Positions 17,987-28,475 of a stretch of DNA of 64,000 nucleotides are shown piece by piece. The translations under genes were made by a program, and so were the position numbers. The notes beneath the pieces were generated by a model, which saw only the letters and a list, made by a program, of their open reading frames with translations, searched no databases and was not told the DNA's origin. The first letter of the stretch is position 1; every line of letters begins with the position of its first letter. The DNA is from UBA1413 sp037447215 (GTDB lineage: Bacteria > Bacteroidota > Bacteroidia > Bacteroidales > Prolixibacteraceae), in contig JBBIHB010000001.1 of assembly GCA_037447215.1 (NCBI GenBank), positions 1-64,000 of the forward strand, read 5' to 3'.

Positions 17987-18486
17987 ATGAAAAAATTTTT
18001 ACACATCATTGTTTTATTGGTTATAGGTTTTAAACTTTCAACCGCTCAGGATATAATTTATACCATTAGTGGGGAATTAGATTCAAAGAAAGTAGCCCTC
18101 GACTCCATCCTTGTTGTGAATCTTACCAACAAGACCTGGATTTCGTTTAACAATCTTCCGCAACACGATTATTACCTGATAAATCTTACCAAAAAAGCAT
18201 TTTAGGAAACAGTTGTGATTAATACAATCAGCAAGGAAAACCATTTTTAAGTGGTTTAAAACCTAATTGGAATTATTGAAGTTGCCTATACCAAAGGCAA
18301 ACCCGAATCGGTGGTAATATACATTACACTGCCAGTGGACAAAAAGTGTTTCAAGAAAATAAAAGACCTGTTTTTCCAGGGAATACCATAAAAGTGAAAC
18401 CGGGTTCGCAAGGATTATATTTATTGCGTATTGGAGTTATAAATAGTTCTATTACATACAAGTTTTTGGGGTGGTGGATTCAATAA
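17987..18486 (+). pseudogene. Degraded small T9SS-type secreted protein
   Basis: The start is intact: a signal peptide (MKKFLHIIVLLVIGFKLSTA) followed by DIIYTISGELDSKKV and NKTWISFNNLPQHDYYLINL, ending at TAG 18203-18205. In later frames the typical C-terminal sorting domain can still be read: HYTASGQKVFQENKRPVFPG, then GLYLLRIG and ITYKFLG, ending at TAA 18484. At least two frameshifts and one stop separate the pieces. Proteins of this layout (signal peptide, short globular part, sorting domain) are exported by the type IX machinery. The original function is not recognisable. Confidence 0.6.
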
Positions 18487-18760
18487 CGGTAACATTTTGG
18501 AAATAACCTCAAACTCATTTTGTCTAGTTTAGATATATCTTGCATTATTATCCTCAGGCAATTCGTGGCTTTTAAGGAAGCTTTCAGGCATGTCGGTTAG
18601 GTGTGTCAAAAATCAACAATGTGTTTATTATATGTATTAAACATTTGTATATCAATATATTAATCACATATTCAATTCATGCATATAAATGATATCCAGG
18701 TTGGATTTTTTTAATCGTCAAAAATCCCGACCTTTTCAATCGCAAATAAAAATTAACCTG

Positions 18761-21151
18761 TCATCTGACCAAGGTAAGTTTTTTCACCACAGAATTGCTC
18801 CAGATAAAATAAATGCCTGCACCACCGATGGCACTGACAGGAAGGGTAAATTCATTGCCCGGTTCATTAATGGTGAATACTGGTGTACCAAATGAATTTA
18901 AAATGGTTAGTCCGGTGTTTTCAGTATTCAGACGAAGGGTTACCTTCCCGGTTGCAGGGTTAGGATAAACCTGAAAATCATTCACGAATTCAAATGACCG
19001 GATTGCCGTTGATTGCGTGACTTTTAGAGTTTGCGATACTTCAGCAGCAGCTGTGTAATTCTTATTCCCGGTTTGCCTTGCAGTAATTGTTGAGGTTCCC
19101 ACTCCATTAATCCTGATCATTCCGTTAACTATGGTTGCTACCGAAGGATTGGAACTTGTATAGCTGCAGGGGAGACCCGAACTGGCAACCGCTCCCGGAT
19201 TGAAATCGTTGTCCCCGGTAACTTTTTCAGGAATTTCCGGAAATTGAATTTGCTGGTCACCCTTTCCCACTAAAAGTTTTTGTGCAACCGGTGTTGCCGG
19301 AGCATAAACCGTGTCACCCTGCTGTAAAGCTATGATATCACAGGTTCCGGCACCTGTAACTGTGACAATTCCGTTTTTCACCACTGCAACCGATGCATCT
19401 GAGGTGGCAAACTCAACCGGTAGTCCTGAACCGACCGTGGCAACAACAGCCAAGCTTTCATCACCCACTTTCATTGGGGTGAGCTGATCGAATTGAATCT
19501 CTTGTCCCTGCAGGTTGCCAACAGATTCAACCAACAGATAAACAACAGACAATCCCGGTAATTTTACCTTGATCTCCTCCCCGATGGTATCTCCGAAAGG
19601 CTTAATCGTATCATAATCTGAGGGGCCCCCTCCCGCAAGGGTTGTGGTTTTGCCATTAACAAACACTTTTCTCGAGAAATTCCCATTATCGGTACCTCCG
19701 GTCAGAACATAGTAATAATAACGTGCGCCTTTTTTGAACTGTTCCAGCCGCACCGAGGCAACCTGTTCGGATGCCGATTTGTTGACCAGGACAATTCCGG
19801 CCTCTCCTGAATAAAACCGAGATGCATAGCTTACCACATTGCTGTTGCCTGTTACCGTTGACTGAACCATTCGGTCGCCAAAAAATTTCTGAAAGTAATA
19901 CATGTAAAAATACGGAGCCCGGGGTGTATAACGGGTTATTCCGGGTTCACCATCGGCCAATAATCCGTGATTGTTTCCATTGTCCCAACCGTTCACAAAA
20001 TCCCACCGGTTAGCTTGCCCATATTGATTTTTAATCAGTTCACCCAAAACCAGGGTAGAATGCATTCCGTTAACGAATGAAACAGCCTGGCTGCTTCCTG
20101 TCGCAAAAATATTCCATTCTGTAAGGGCCAATGGCAAAGGTTCGCTATTGGCGTGGGTTTTCATACCATTATTAACGTATTGCTTTATTGTATTGGTAAT
20201 TGATGGTGAATTCAGGATTGTGGCAACGTCAGAATTTTGGTCGTAAGGCGTAAAATAGGAATGTACAACCAGAAAATCAGCCACATCAGCAATATGGGGC
20301 ATCATACCTTTATTCCAGTTCATCATAACCGTATTATAGGTAACATGAGAGTCCATGGTTACCACTCCAATTTTGATATCGCTTCCAATTTCTTTGGCTG
20401 CCTTTCGCATTTCTTCAATAAATATCCGGCAATGCCTTCCGTAAAGATCGCCCGAAATAATTTTTGGCTGCCCGTCCAGGTTAAAGTTGGTATCAATTTC
20501 ATAACCCAATTCCCAGCTGCCCATGTTTTCGTTGCCAATTTCTCAGAACTTAGTACGGCCTTTGTCGTATCTGACCCAATCAGCCACATATCTGGCAGCT
20601 GTCCGCACGGGATCGGTACCGGTTCCCACACGTGCGTACGAGTAATTTACACTTATACTACCAGTGGAATTTGTTTTGGTCAACAGATCGTAAAAGTTGT
20701 CAACCGACATGGTCCAGCTACTGTTGTTCGAACCATATAGCAGATCCTGATATTTATAGCCGGGAGGAACATCCTGTGGTGCAGTAGCCTTACTGGTTGC
20801 TTTCCAGAAATATTCGTTCGACATGCTTCCACCCGGCCAGCGGATAACATTTGGCCTCAGGTCCCTGATAACTTTAACAGCCAGCGAGCTCAAGTTAAGT
20901 TTTCCTCCCCAGGCAGCTGCGTATTGTCCATAAATGTGTGGACTGACTTTGTTCAAGGTTGTACCGGCATTAACCATAATATTAACCGTTGCTGCCATAT
21001 TTGTCGTTTCGACCGTATCAAAAGTTTTGATTTCAATGGATTTTGGGAGCCAATGATCGAGATAGAACCCCTCCTGCCCTGCCTGTGCAGATAATCGTGC
21101 TGGTGAAAACAGGATAATTATCGCTGTAATGGGTAAAAAATACTTTATCAT
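18761..21151 (-). pseudogene. T9SS-secreted clan A glycoside hydrolase (arabinofuranosidase-like) with in-frame TGA
   Basis: Two frames in the same phase (21151 to 20543, then on to 18761) form one 796-residue protein interrupted only by TGA at codon 203. The context is TKF-stop-EIGNENMGSWE, where relatives have Trp (TGG). Residues 1-22 are a signal peptide. A (beta/alpha)8 barrel follows (about 45-430) with acid/base Glu208 in GNEN and nucleophile Glu345 in LALTEWN, as in GH51/GH39-like arabinofuranosidases. Two Ig-like repeats (about 540-700) precede a C-terminal T9SS sorting domain (YPNPATGKVTLRLN ... KKLTLVR). Apart from one codon the gene is pristine, so the change is recent, a sequencing error, or a readthrough site. 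Confidence 0.8.
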
Positions 21152-21321
21152 TGAAATGATTTTCAGTCAAAAGTAATTAAGATTTAATCCGAATTCAAAT
21201 AACAGTCCGGAAGTATGATTTAATAGTAAAAAGCCAAATATTTATTGTACTTTTCATTCGTTAAAAATTTCGACTAACCGGCAAATTTTTATCGCAGATT
21301 GCAAAATAAAATAATTGCACT

Positions 21322-22059
21322 ATGAGGTATTTAAAAATCATTCGGATTTTATGTTTGTTTATGCTACTTGTTCCAATTGCTTGCGAAAAGGAAAAAGGGT
21401 TTCAAGATGTTGAAGTGACCGTAAAGCTGACAGACCAGAATTGGTACCCATTGCCCAATCATTCAGGGATAACCGTTGCACTTACAAAAGACAACGAAAC
21501 ATTTAAGGGTATTACGAATGAATATGGAAAAACGGTTTTCCCGAAACTTCCGTACGGCAATTTTAATGTAACCCTTGAAAAAGAAGGTTATATTCCGGAT
21601 TTGATTGGACCTGTTGTCATAAACAATACAAGCGATTCGGTTTGGTCATATTTTTTCCAAATGGTCGAAATACCCACTTTCAGAATATCCATTGACAGTA
21701 TTTTTTATAAAAGCAAAATGGATGACCGTGCTTTTGCATACGGGAATATTACCGATTTGAAGGGAATGCCTGCCGTTCAATATGGCTTGAGGGTCTTTTT
21801 CGGCAATACACCCGACGTCTCAAAAGACAACTATCAGTATTACCATTTTGGAACCATTATGGGAAGGCTGATTAAAGACGGTCGTTACGAAATGTGGATT
21901 TCCACCTGGTTTGGGAGTATGATTCAGGGCAATAACAACACCTTGTACCTGCGGGTTTATCCTTGCGCCTATTATAGCGAGTGGACTAAATTGCGAAAAG
22001 AAGGGCTTGGTACACCGGGTGAAGTTTACAAATGGGTTTTACCCGAACACCTGAAATAA
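21322..22059 (+). CDS. Lipoprotein with carboxypeptidase-regulatory-like domain
   Basis: A 245-residue lipoprotein with lipobox LVPIAC (Cys21). Residues about 28-105 form a beta-sandwich of the carboxypeptidase regulatory-like type, with the signature TNEYGKTVFPKLPYGNFNV and a typical GYIPD turn. The second half (about 115-245) is uncharacterised, rich in aromatic residues, and carries the single extra Cys in YPCAYY. It stands alone between the broken T9SS hydrolase (divergent) and a scaffold gap. Such proteins are usually small surface or periplasmic accessory factors; no specific function can be given. Confidence 0.7.
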   Translation: MRYLKIIRILCLFMLLVPIACEKEKGFQDVEVTVKLTDQNWYPLPNHSGITVALTKDNETFKGITNEYGKTVFPKLPYGNFNVTLEKEGYIPDLIGPVVINNTSDSVWSYFFQMVEIPTFRISIDSIFYKSKMDDRAFAYGNITDLKGMPAVQYGLRVFFGNTPDVSKDNYQYYHFGTIMGRLIKDGRYEMWISTWFGSMIQGNNNTLYLRVYPCAYYSEWTKLRKEGLGTPGEVYKWVLPEHLK

Positions 22060-22077
22060 TACTATTCCGGATTAATT

Positions 22078-22087
22078 NNNNNNNNNN
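22078..22087. other. Scaffold gap (10 N)
   Basis: Ten undetermined bases. Ten Ns are commonly used as a fixed-length placeholder, so the true distance is unknown and gene neighbourhoods should not be assumed across this point. Confidence 0.95.
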
Positions 22088-22438
22088 ATGAAGGGTATTT
22101 TCCGTTGCTTCCTTTTATCTGAAAAACAATCTGATCGGCTTCCCGTTGTAACAGAACTCTGCTTTCATTCAGTGGAATTTCAGTTTGCTGCAGCGTATGG
22201 GCTTGCCTGAATTGTTACTTGATATCATAACCCTGCACCCTGATTATTTGTTTTTACATTCACATAATAACATATTAAATATTAGGATATTAACCAAAAT
22301 ATCATGTTGCTTTTTTCAACATTAACCTATTAATTGACAACTATATTTATTGTGCGGAACTTTAGTTAATAATTTTATATCCACCAAATTTTCATACCTT
22401 TACTCGCTGTAAATATACTATAATTAAAAACCATTTTT
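22088..22438. other. Intergenic region after the gap
   Basis: No complete gene. On the minus strand about 22088-22200 reads as some 40 coding-like codons (QFRQAHTLQQTEIPLN, then QREADQIVFQIKGSNGKYP) that run into the gap, perhaps the end of a gene lost in it. The rest, to 22394, is AT-rich spacer. Confidence 0.35.
22395..22402 (+). promoter_or_regulatory. Putative -7 box of the UDP-glucose dehydrogenase gene
   Basis: TACCTTTA, one mismatch from TAnnTTTG, lies 36 bases before the ATG at 22439. The -33 region (around 22371) is only TTAT-like, so support is partial. Confidence 0.4.
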
Positions 22439-23860
22439 ATGGCAATTCCTTCCATGATAACCAACATTGCCTGTATTGGTGCGGGTTACGTAGGTGGGCC
22501 AACCATGGCAGTTATAGCACAACAATGTCCGCATATCAGGGTTACAGTGGTTGATATAAACCCTCAACGTATTGCCGCCTGGAACGATGAAAATACTGAT
22601 AACCTGCCGGTGTATGAACCCGGACTGGCCGAAGTGGTTGTTGAAGCAAGGGGGCGTAACCTCTTTTTTTCGACCGATATCGATCAGGCTATCTGTGATG
22701 CCCAGATGATTTTCATTTCGGTAAACACGCCCACCAAAACCTACGGCATTGGCAAGGGAATGGCTGCCGACCTGAAATATGTGGAACTGTGCGCCCGGCG
22801 GATTGCAGAAATTGCCAACCAGGATAAAATCATTGTTGAGAAATCGACCCTTCCGGTACGGACAGCCCAGTCTATCAAACGGATACTCGAAGCATACGAT
22901 ACCCCTCATACATTCAGGGTTTTGTCAAATCCCGAATTTCTGGCTGAAGGTACAGCTGTAATGGATTTGCTTAAGCCCGACAGGATTTTGATTGGCAGCG
23001 AGGACGATGAACAAGGGAAAATTGCCGAACAAGCGCTAGTAGATATTTATGCCAATTGGGTTCCCACCGATAGGATTATCACTACCCGTATATGGAGCAG
23101 CGAACTTTCGAAACTTACGGCAAACGCATTTCTAGCCCAAAGGGTAAGTTCCATCAACGCCATTTCGGCCTTGTGCGAAAAAACCGGAGCCGATGTTGAC
23201 GAAGTAGCCCGTGCAATCGGAATGGATAGCCGCATTGGGCCGAAATTCCTGCGTGCATCGGTCGGATTTGGGGGTTCATGTTTCCAAAAAGATATATTGA
23301 ACCTGGTTTATCTGTGCCGCCATTTCACCCTGCCCGAGGTGGCCGATTACTGGGAACAGGTGGTAAAAATCAACGATTACCAGAAACACCGGTTTGCCAA
23401 AAACATTATCGAAACCCTATTTAATACTGTTTCGGGCAAAAAAATCACCTTCCTCGGATGGGCATTTAAAAAAGATACCAACGATACACGCGAAAGCGCT
23501 GCTATATATGTAGCATGGGAACTCATTCAGGATAAAGCCGAGATTCATGTGTACGATCCACGTGTTACAGCCCGGCAAATTACCGACGACCTAACCTGGC
23601 TGGCTGATATATACCCGGATATTTCAACTTCCTTAAATGAATTATCCGGACAGATTGTAGTGCATATTGAACCCTATAAAGCAATGGAAAATGCCCATGC
23701 CATTGCTATCCTGACCGAATGGGACGAGTTTAAAACCTATAACTGGCAGAAGGTTTACCAAAATATGCGGAAACCAGCATTTATTTTCGACGGAAGGAAT
23801 ATCCTTGATATGAATTTAATGCATGAAACAGGTTTTGAGTACCATTGCATAGGGCGATAA
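22439..23860 (+). CDS. ugd: UDP-glucose 6-dehydrogenase (animal-type)
   Basis: Oxidises UDP-glucose to UDP-glucuronate with two NAD+ in the cytosol, supplying uronic acid for capsule, exopolysaccharide or UDP-xylose/galacturonate synthesis. The NAD-binding GAGYVGGPTMAV motif lies near residue 13, and the catalytic Cys281 in the GFGGSCFQKD loop. The C-terminal UDP-binding domain has the GWAFKKDTNDTRES motif. At 473 residues it is longer than the usual bacterial enzyme and close to the animal/plant type, which is common in Bacteroidota. It has its own promoter-like box and no adjacent glycosyltransferases, so it is probably a single-gene unit. Confidence 0.95.
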   Translation: MAIPSMITNIACIGAGYVGGPTMAVIAQQCPHIRVTVVDINPQRIAAWNDENTDNLPVYEPGLAEVVVEARGRNLFFSTDIDQAICDAQMIFISVNTPTKTYGIGKGMAADLKYVELCARRIAEIANQDKIIVEKSTLPVRTAQSIKRILEAYDTPHTFRVLSNPEFLAEGTAVMDLLKPDRILIGSEDDEQGKIAEQALVDIYANWVPTDRIITTRIWSSELSKLTANAFLAQRVSSINAISALCEKTGADVDEVARAIGMDSRIGPKFLRASVGFGGSCFQKDILNLVYLCRHFTLPEVADYWEQVVKINDYQKHRFAKNIIETLFNTVSGKKITFLGWAFKKDTNDTRESAAIYVAWELIQDKAEIHVYDPRVTARQITDDLTWLADIYPDISTSLNELSGQIVVHIEPYKAMENAHAIAILTEWDEFKTYNWQKVYQNMRKPAFIFDGRNILDMNLMHETGFEYHCIGR

Positions 23861-23964
23861 AACTGTACTGCAATGAATAAATTCAAGAAAATTTCTACTA
23901 ATTTGTAATCTGTTTTTTCGATATTTGATGAACTAAAAATCGGTAAAATGAAACGAGAATGTAA

Positions 23965-24031
23965 TCCGCCAGTTGGCGGAACACACAAGGTAATGATTAA
24001 AACACATGCAAGCCCCCCTGCCTGTCCGACA
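23965..24031. repeat. Two short perfect palindromes
   Basis: TCCGCCA-GT-TGGCGGA (23965-23980) has 7-base arms, and CTGTC-C-GACAG (24021-24031) has 5-base arms, within the 245-base gap before the VOC gene. They resemble small dispersed palindromic elements of Bacteroidota genomes rather than a terminator, since no T-run follows either. No second copy was seen in the window. Confidence 0.45.
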
Positions 24032-24105
24032 GATAGATACTTGCAGGAATAAAGCATTCGGACAGGTTCCAAACTATACCTTAGAATACAAACAATTTTA
24101 ATAAT

Positions 24106-24624
24106 ATGAAAAATAAACTTATTCTAATCACAATCTGCCTTTTGGCAATAATTCCGGCAAAAACAAAGGCACAGAGTAATTTCTCGAGCCCGTTATTCGG
24201 TGTTGGGGTGGTCGTAAGCGACCTTCAGAAATCCCTGAATTTTTACATCAACGGAATTGGTATGGTTAAGGAGGGTGAGTTCTCGGTGAATCCGGATGTT
24301 GCCCGAAGGACGGGCCTCACAGGTGGAATCCCTTTTAACGTAACGGTTTTAAAACTCGAGAATTGGACTGAAGCCAACCAATGGAAACTGATGAGTTTCG
24401 GAAAAAAGAATAAAGGAAAGAAACATAAGTTTATCCAGGATGATTTCGGTATGCGGTATATAACCATCAATGTAAAATCGCTGAAACCATGCATCGAAAG
24501 ATTGAAGATGATTGGGGTTGAATTCCTGGGTGAAACCCCTACCCAACTGGGCGAAAACCAATATTTCCTGCTGGTGCAGGACCCCGATGGCATTTTTGTT
24601 GAGTTGATCGGGCCCATGGAGTGA
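24106..24624 (+). CDS. Exported VOC (glyoxalase-fold) protein
   Basis: A 172-residue protein of the vicinal oxygen chelate fold with a Sec signal peptide (about 1-23, ending TKAQS). Two beta-alpha-beta-beta-beta modules are visible: FGVGVVVSDLQKSLNFY with NGIGM, and MRYITINVKSLKPCIERL ending in VQDPDGIFVELIGP. The metal-site Glu in FVELIG is present. Most VOC proteins are cytosolic; an exported one suggests a periplasmic substrate. It stands alone between ugd and maeB. Members range from glyoxalases and dioxygenases to epimerases and antibiotic-binding proteins, so the reaction is open. Confidence 0.82.
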   Translation: MKNKLILITICLLAIIPAKTKAQSNFSSPLFGVGVVVSDLQKSLNFYINGIGMVKEGEFSVNPDVARRTGLTGGIPFNVTVLKLENWTEANQWKLMSFGKKNKGKKHKFIQDDFGMRYITINVKSLKPCIERLKMIGVEFLGETPTQLGENQYFLLVQDPDGIFVELIGPME

Positions 24625-25148
24625 AAGGAATATTAAAGTTGGTGATTAAATCCTGCAGGATTTCATAAAAAGCTGCAGGTATGGGCAGCCTGATGTTTTC
24701 ACATTTTAATGATATCGGTTTTTGGATATAGATAGAGTATTTTATTTGAGCATCAGGCAAACCTTCAGGATATGGATGGTTATGGAATGCGTAGTTGCCT
24801 TTGTAGGGCTGCTAGCTACACTATTCACATCTCATTTTATTTAATTTCACAACTGTCTGGTAAAAAAATAATTAAAGATGAGATTCTTCGCTTCACTTCA
24901 TTAAACTCAGAATGAAAGCAAAATAGGTAATTGCAAAAGTATTCAAGTACTTGTCATTCCGATGCAAGGAGAGCCTGTCTCGCCAAAGGTATGAGTATCT
25001 CATTAAGTTAACCGGACAGTAGTAATTTAATTTATTCAATTTCAGGAGACCTCAATTTTGAATGCTGGACTTCAAAAACATGACCATTTTCAATTTTCAT
25101 GTCTTTTTTAATGCTTAACTTAACCCGAAAATCATAACACAATCAACT
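24625..25148. other. Intergenic region before the malic enzyme gene
   Basis: No gene on either strand. AAATCCTGCAGGATTT (24648-24663) is a perfect 16-base palindrome just after the VOC gene; with no loop and no T-run it is an unlikely terminator. The rest is AT-rich. No convincing promoter pair was identified ahead of the malic enzyme gene. Confidence 0.4.
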
Positions 25149-27428
25149 ATGGTAAAAATCAGCAGGCAAGAGGCTTTGGATTACCATTCGTCCGGGCGTC
25201 CTGGAAAAATTGAGGTAATCCCCACCAAACCCAACAGTTCCCAATACGACCTTTCGCTGGCTTACACCCCGGGTGTGGCGCAGCCATGTTTGTGCATCAA
25301 AGAGAATTACGACGATGTATATCGTTACACGGCAAAAGGAAACCTGGTTGCTGTAGTGTCGAATGGTACGGCCGTACTCGGGCTGGGCGACATCGGTCCC
25401 GAAGCCGGAAAGCCGGTTATGGAAGGAAAGGGGGTTTTGTTCAAGACGTTCGCCGATATTGATGTATTCGATATCGAGGTCAACGAGAAAGATCCGCAAA
25501 AACTCATCGAAGTGGTTAAAGCAATTGCACCCACCTTTGGTGGTATTAACCTCGAAGACATTAAAGCCCCCGAATGTTTCGAGATTGAAGACCAACTGAA
25601 AAAGGAACTGAACATTCCGGTTTTTCACGACGATCAACATGGCACAGCCATCATTTCGGGGGCTGCCCTCCTGAATGCACTCGAACTGGTTGGGAAAAAT
25701 ATTGCTGACATACGCATTGTGGTTAATGGCGCCGGCGCCTCGGCAGTTTCGTGCATCCGGCTCTATTTATCATTGGGTGTGAAACCCGAAAATGTAGTGA
25801 TGCTCGATAGCAAAGGGGTACTAAATGCTTCAAGGACCGACCTGAATACCATTAAGAAACAGTTTATTACCCACCTCACCATAAACACCCTTGCTGAAGC
25901 AATGGTGGATGCCGATATGTTTCTTGGTTTATCGGTAGCCAATGTGGTCACCCCAGATATGGTCAGGAGTATGGCGCCCAACCCAATTATTTTTGCCATG
26001 GCTAATCCCGACCCGGAGATACCTTATGATGTAGCGGTCGCTGTAAGGTCAGATTTGATCATGGCAACCGGTCGTAGCGATTTTCCCAACCAGGTGAATA
26101 ATGTACTCGGGTTTCCTTTTATCTTCAGGGGCGCCCTCGATGTCAGGGCCACGGCCATTAATGAAGAAATGAAAATTGCTGCTGTATATGCGCTGGCCAG
26201 GTTGGCCCACGAAGATGTTCCCGATATTGTCAGTCAGGCCTATAACCTGCGGAACATTTCATTTGGCCGCGAATACCTGATCCCGAAACCCCTTGATCCG
26301 CGGCTCATTACAACCGTAGCTCCCGCTGTTGCCAGGGCAGCTATAGAAACAGGTGTTGCGCGCGCACCCATAACCAATTGGGATGAGTATATCAGTCATC
26401 TTCAGCGGCGATTGGGGATCGATAATAAACTGGTTATGTACTTGCGAACGCAAGCAAAACAGAATCCAAAAAAGGTTGTGTTTGCCGAGGCGAATAATTT
26501 CAAGGTATTGAAGGCCGTTGAAACAGTGATAAGGGAAAAAATTGCACGGCCAATACTGATAGGAAACAAGGATACCATCCGTCAGATTATTGAAGAAAAC
26601 CAGTTACATATCGACAATCCGGAAATTATTGATATTTACGGGAACGAGCAGGAGCCCATGCGCGAGAAGTTTGCCCGGCTGCTGTACGAAAAAAGGCAGC
26701 GAAAGGGAATGAGCCTAGAAGATGCCCGCGATTGCATGATGAACCGTGACTATTTTGGCGCTATGATGGTTGAAACCGGGATAGCTGATGCGTTTATATC
26801 GGGATTCACCCGGAAATATTCTGATACCATCAGGCCAGCCATTCACGCTATCGGTATCCACGAAAAATTTAACCGGTTAGCAGGTATGTATGTGATGATT
26901 ACGCGCCGGGGCCCGATTTTCCTTGCCGACACCACGGTAAATGTACAACCCAATGCTCAGACCATGGTTGAAATTGCCCTGCTTTCAGCCACCGAGGTTC
27001 GAAAGTTTGGAATTGAACCAATTATGGCATTCGCTTCGTTTGGTAATTTCGGTTCCTATACCGGGCCTGGTAACCATCAGTATGTAGTGGATGCCGTAAA
27101 GATACTCCATCGTGACCACCCAGGACTGCTGGTCGATGGCGAAATGCAGGCCAATTATATTTTCGACGGCGAATTACGCTCACGAAAATATCCGTTTACA
27201 AAATTGGGCGATAAAGAGGTGAATACCATCATTTTCCCCGATCTGACTTCAGGGAATATTCTTTATAAAACGCTTCAGAGCCTCGGCACTGCCGAAGCAA
27301 TCGGCCCCATTCTGATGGGCATGAAAAAGCCGGTGTATGTGCTTCAGATGGAAAGTTCGGTACGCGAAATTGTGAACATGACTGCCATCGCGGTTGTGGA
27401 TGCACAGGCTAGTCAGGCGAAACATTAA
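25149..27428 (+). CDS. maeB: NADP-dependent malic enzyme, MaeB-type with phosphotransacetylase-like domain
   Basis: Decarboxylates malate to pyruvate, making NADPH in central carbon metabolism. At 759 residues it has the two-part MaeB layout. The malic enzyme half (about 1-400) contains YTPGVAQPCL, the metal-binding VFHDDQHGTAII and the dinucleotide-binding VVNGAGASAVS. The second half (about 430-759) is a phosphotransacetylase-like domain, with KKVVFAEANNFKVLKA and IMAFASFGNFGSY; in studied MaeB proteins it binds acetyl-CoA as an allosteric signal rather than catalysing transfer. It is a stand-alone gene; the GH43 gene 63 bases downstream could read through. Confidence 0.95.
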   Translation: MVKISRQEALDYHSSGRPGKIEVIPTKPNSSQYDLSLAYTPGVAQPCLCIKENYDDVYRYTAKGNLVAVVSNGTAVLGLGDIGPEAGKPVMEGKGVLFKTFADIDVFDIEVNEKDPQKLIEVVKAIAPTFGGINLEDIKAPECFEIEDQLKKELNIPVFHDDQHGTAIISGAALLNALELVGKNIADIRIVVNGAGASAVSCIRLYLSLGVKPENVVMLDSKGVLNASRTDLNTIKKQFITHLTINTLAEAMVDADMFLGLSVANVVTPDMVRSMAPNPIIFAMANPDPEIPYDVAVAVRSDLIMATGRSDFPNQVNNVLGFPFIFRGALDVRATAINEEMKIAAVYALARLAHEDVPDIVSQAYNLRNISFGREYLIPKPLDPRLITTVAPAVARAAIETGVARAPITNWDEYISHLQRRLGIDNKLVMYLRTQAKQNPKKVVFAEANNFKVLKAVETVIREKIARPILIGNKDTIRQIIEENQLHIDNPEIIDIYGNEQEPMREKFARLLYEKRQRKGMSLEDARDCMMNRDYFGAMMVETGIADAFISGFTRKYSDTIRPAIHAIGIHEKFNRLAGMYVMITRRGPIFLADTTVNVQPNAQTMVEIALLSATEVRKFGIEPIMAFASFGNFGSYTGPGNHQYVVDAVKILHRDHPGLLVDGEMQANYIFDGELRSRKYPFTKLGDKEVNTIIFPDLTSGNILYKTLQSLGTAEAIGPILMGMKKPVYVLQMESSVREIVNMTAIAVVDAQASQAKH

Positions 27429-27491
27429 TTTAGTACAGGCTGTAACCATGTTTTTACTACTTTCGTGAAATCATGTTTGAAAGCCACTTTT

Positions 27492-28475
27492 ATGAAACTT
27501 ACTTTTCTGTTATTTTTATTTATTTTTCTATGCTATGCCTGTAATCCTCCGGTAGGAAATAAAAAGTTGCCCATGTCGGGTAACCCCTTGTTCGAGGGTT
27601 GGTATGCCGATCCCGAAGCTATTATTTATGGAGATACATACTGGATTTTCCCAACGTTCTCGGCCGGATATGAGAAACAGGTGCATTTCGATTGTTTTTC
27701 GTCGCCCGATCTGGTGAACTGGACCAAACACGAACGCATTATTGATACAGCAGAGGTGAAATGGGCATGGCGGGCTATGTGGGCACCTGGTGTAATCGAA
27801 AAAGATGGCAGCTACTATTTCTTTTTCGCTGCCAATGATGTACATCCGGGTGAAATTGGCGGTATTGGGGTGGCAAAAGCCTTTCAACCGCAAGGGCCAT
27901 ACCGGGACATCCTGGGTAAACCATTGATTAGCGAAAACGTGAACGGGGCACAGCCTATCGATCAGTTTGTATTTCATGATGAGGATGGCTCATATTATAT
28001 GTATTACGGCGGCTGGCGGAATTGCAATGTTGTAAAACTGAACAGCAGCTTTACCGGGCTTGAGCCACTGCCTTCCGGCGAAATGTTTATGGAAATTACC
28101 CCCGAAGGGTATGTCGAAGGGCCGGTGATGTTTATCAGAAATGGCAAATACTATTTTATGTGGTCAGAAGGCGGATGGACAGGCCCTGATTACCGGGTTG
28201 CCTATGCCATTGCCGACAATCCGTTTGGCCCGTTTGAGCGGATAGGTACCGTTTTGCAGCAAGACCCTGAAATAGCAACGGGCGCCGGCCACCATTCTGT
28301 GCTGAATATTCCCGGAACCGACGAATGGTATATCGTTTACCACCGGCGGCCACTGACCGAAACATCCCCGCACCACAGAGTAACCTGTATCGACCGCATG
28401 GAGTTTGATGATAAGGGTTTAATTATTCCGGTTAAAATTACCCACGAAGGGGTAGAAGCAAGGTTATTGAAATAG
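27492..28475 (+). CDS. GH43-type glycosidase lipoprotein
   Basis: A 327-residue five-bladed beta-propeller glycosidase of family GH43 (arabinofuranosidase or xylosidase range). The ATG at 27492 is chosen because it starts the signal peptide directly; the lipobox LCYAC lipidates Cys17, placing the enzyme on a membrane surface. The general-base Asp40 sits in WYADPEA, the pKa-tuning Asp is likely in the QPIDQFVFHDEDGSYY blade, and the acid is probably the Glu of YVEGPVMF. An HHSV histidine near the active site is typical. It may act on arabinoxylan-type side chains together with the GH120, GH2 and GH29 enzymes further right. Linkage specificity is not determined. Confidence 0.85.
   Translation: MKLTFLLFLFIFLCYACNPPVGNKKLPMSGNPLFEGWYADPEAIIYGDTYWIFPTFSAGYEKQVHFDCFSSPDLVNWTKHERIIDTAEVKWAWRAMWAPGVIEKDGSYYFFFAANDVHPGEIGGIGVAKAFQPQGPYRDILGKPLISENVNGAQPIDQFVFHDEDGSYYMYYGGWRNCNVVKLNSSFTGLEPLPSGEMFMEITPEGYVEGPVMFIRNGKYYFMWSEGGWTGPDYRVAYAIADNPFGPFERIGTVLQQDPEIATGAGHHSVLNIPGTDEWYIVYHRRPLTETSPHHRVTCIDRMEFDDKGLIIPVKITHEGVEARLLK

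Noticed and set aside
18761..21151. Alternative genetic code with TGA as tryptophan
   Set aside because: TGA is used as an ordinary stop in other genes of the window and Trp is encoded by TGG throughout; only one TGA falls inside a gene.
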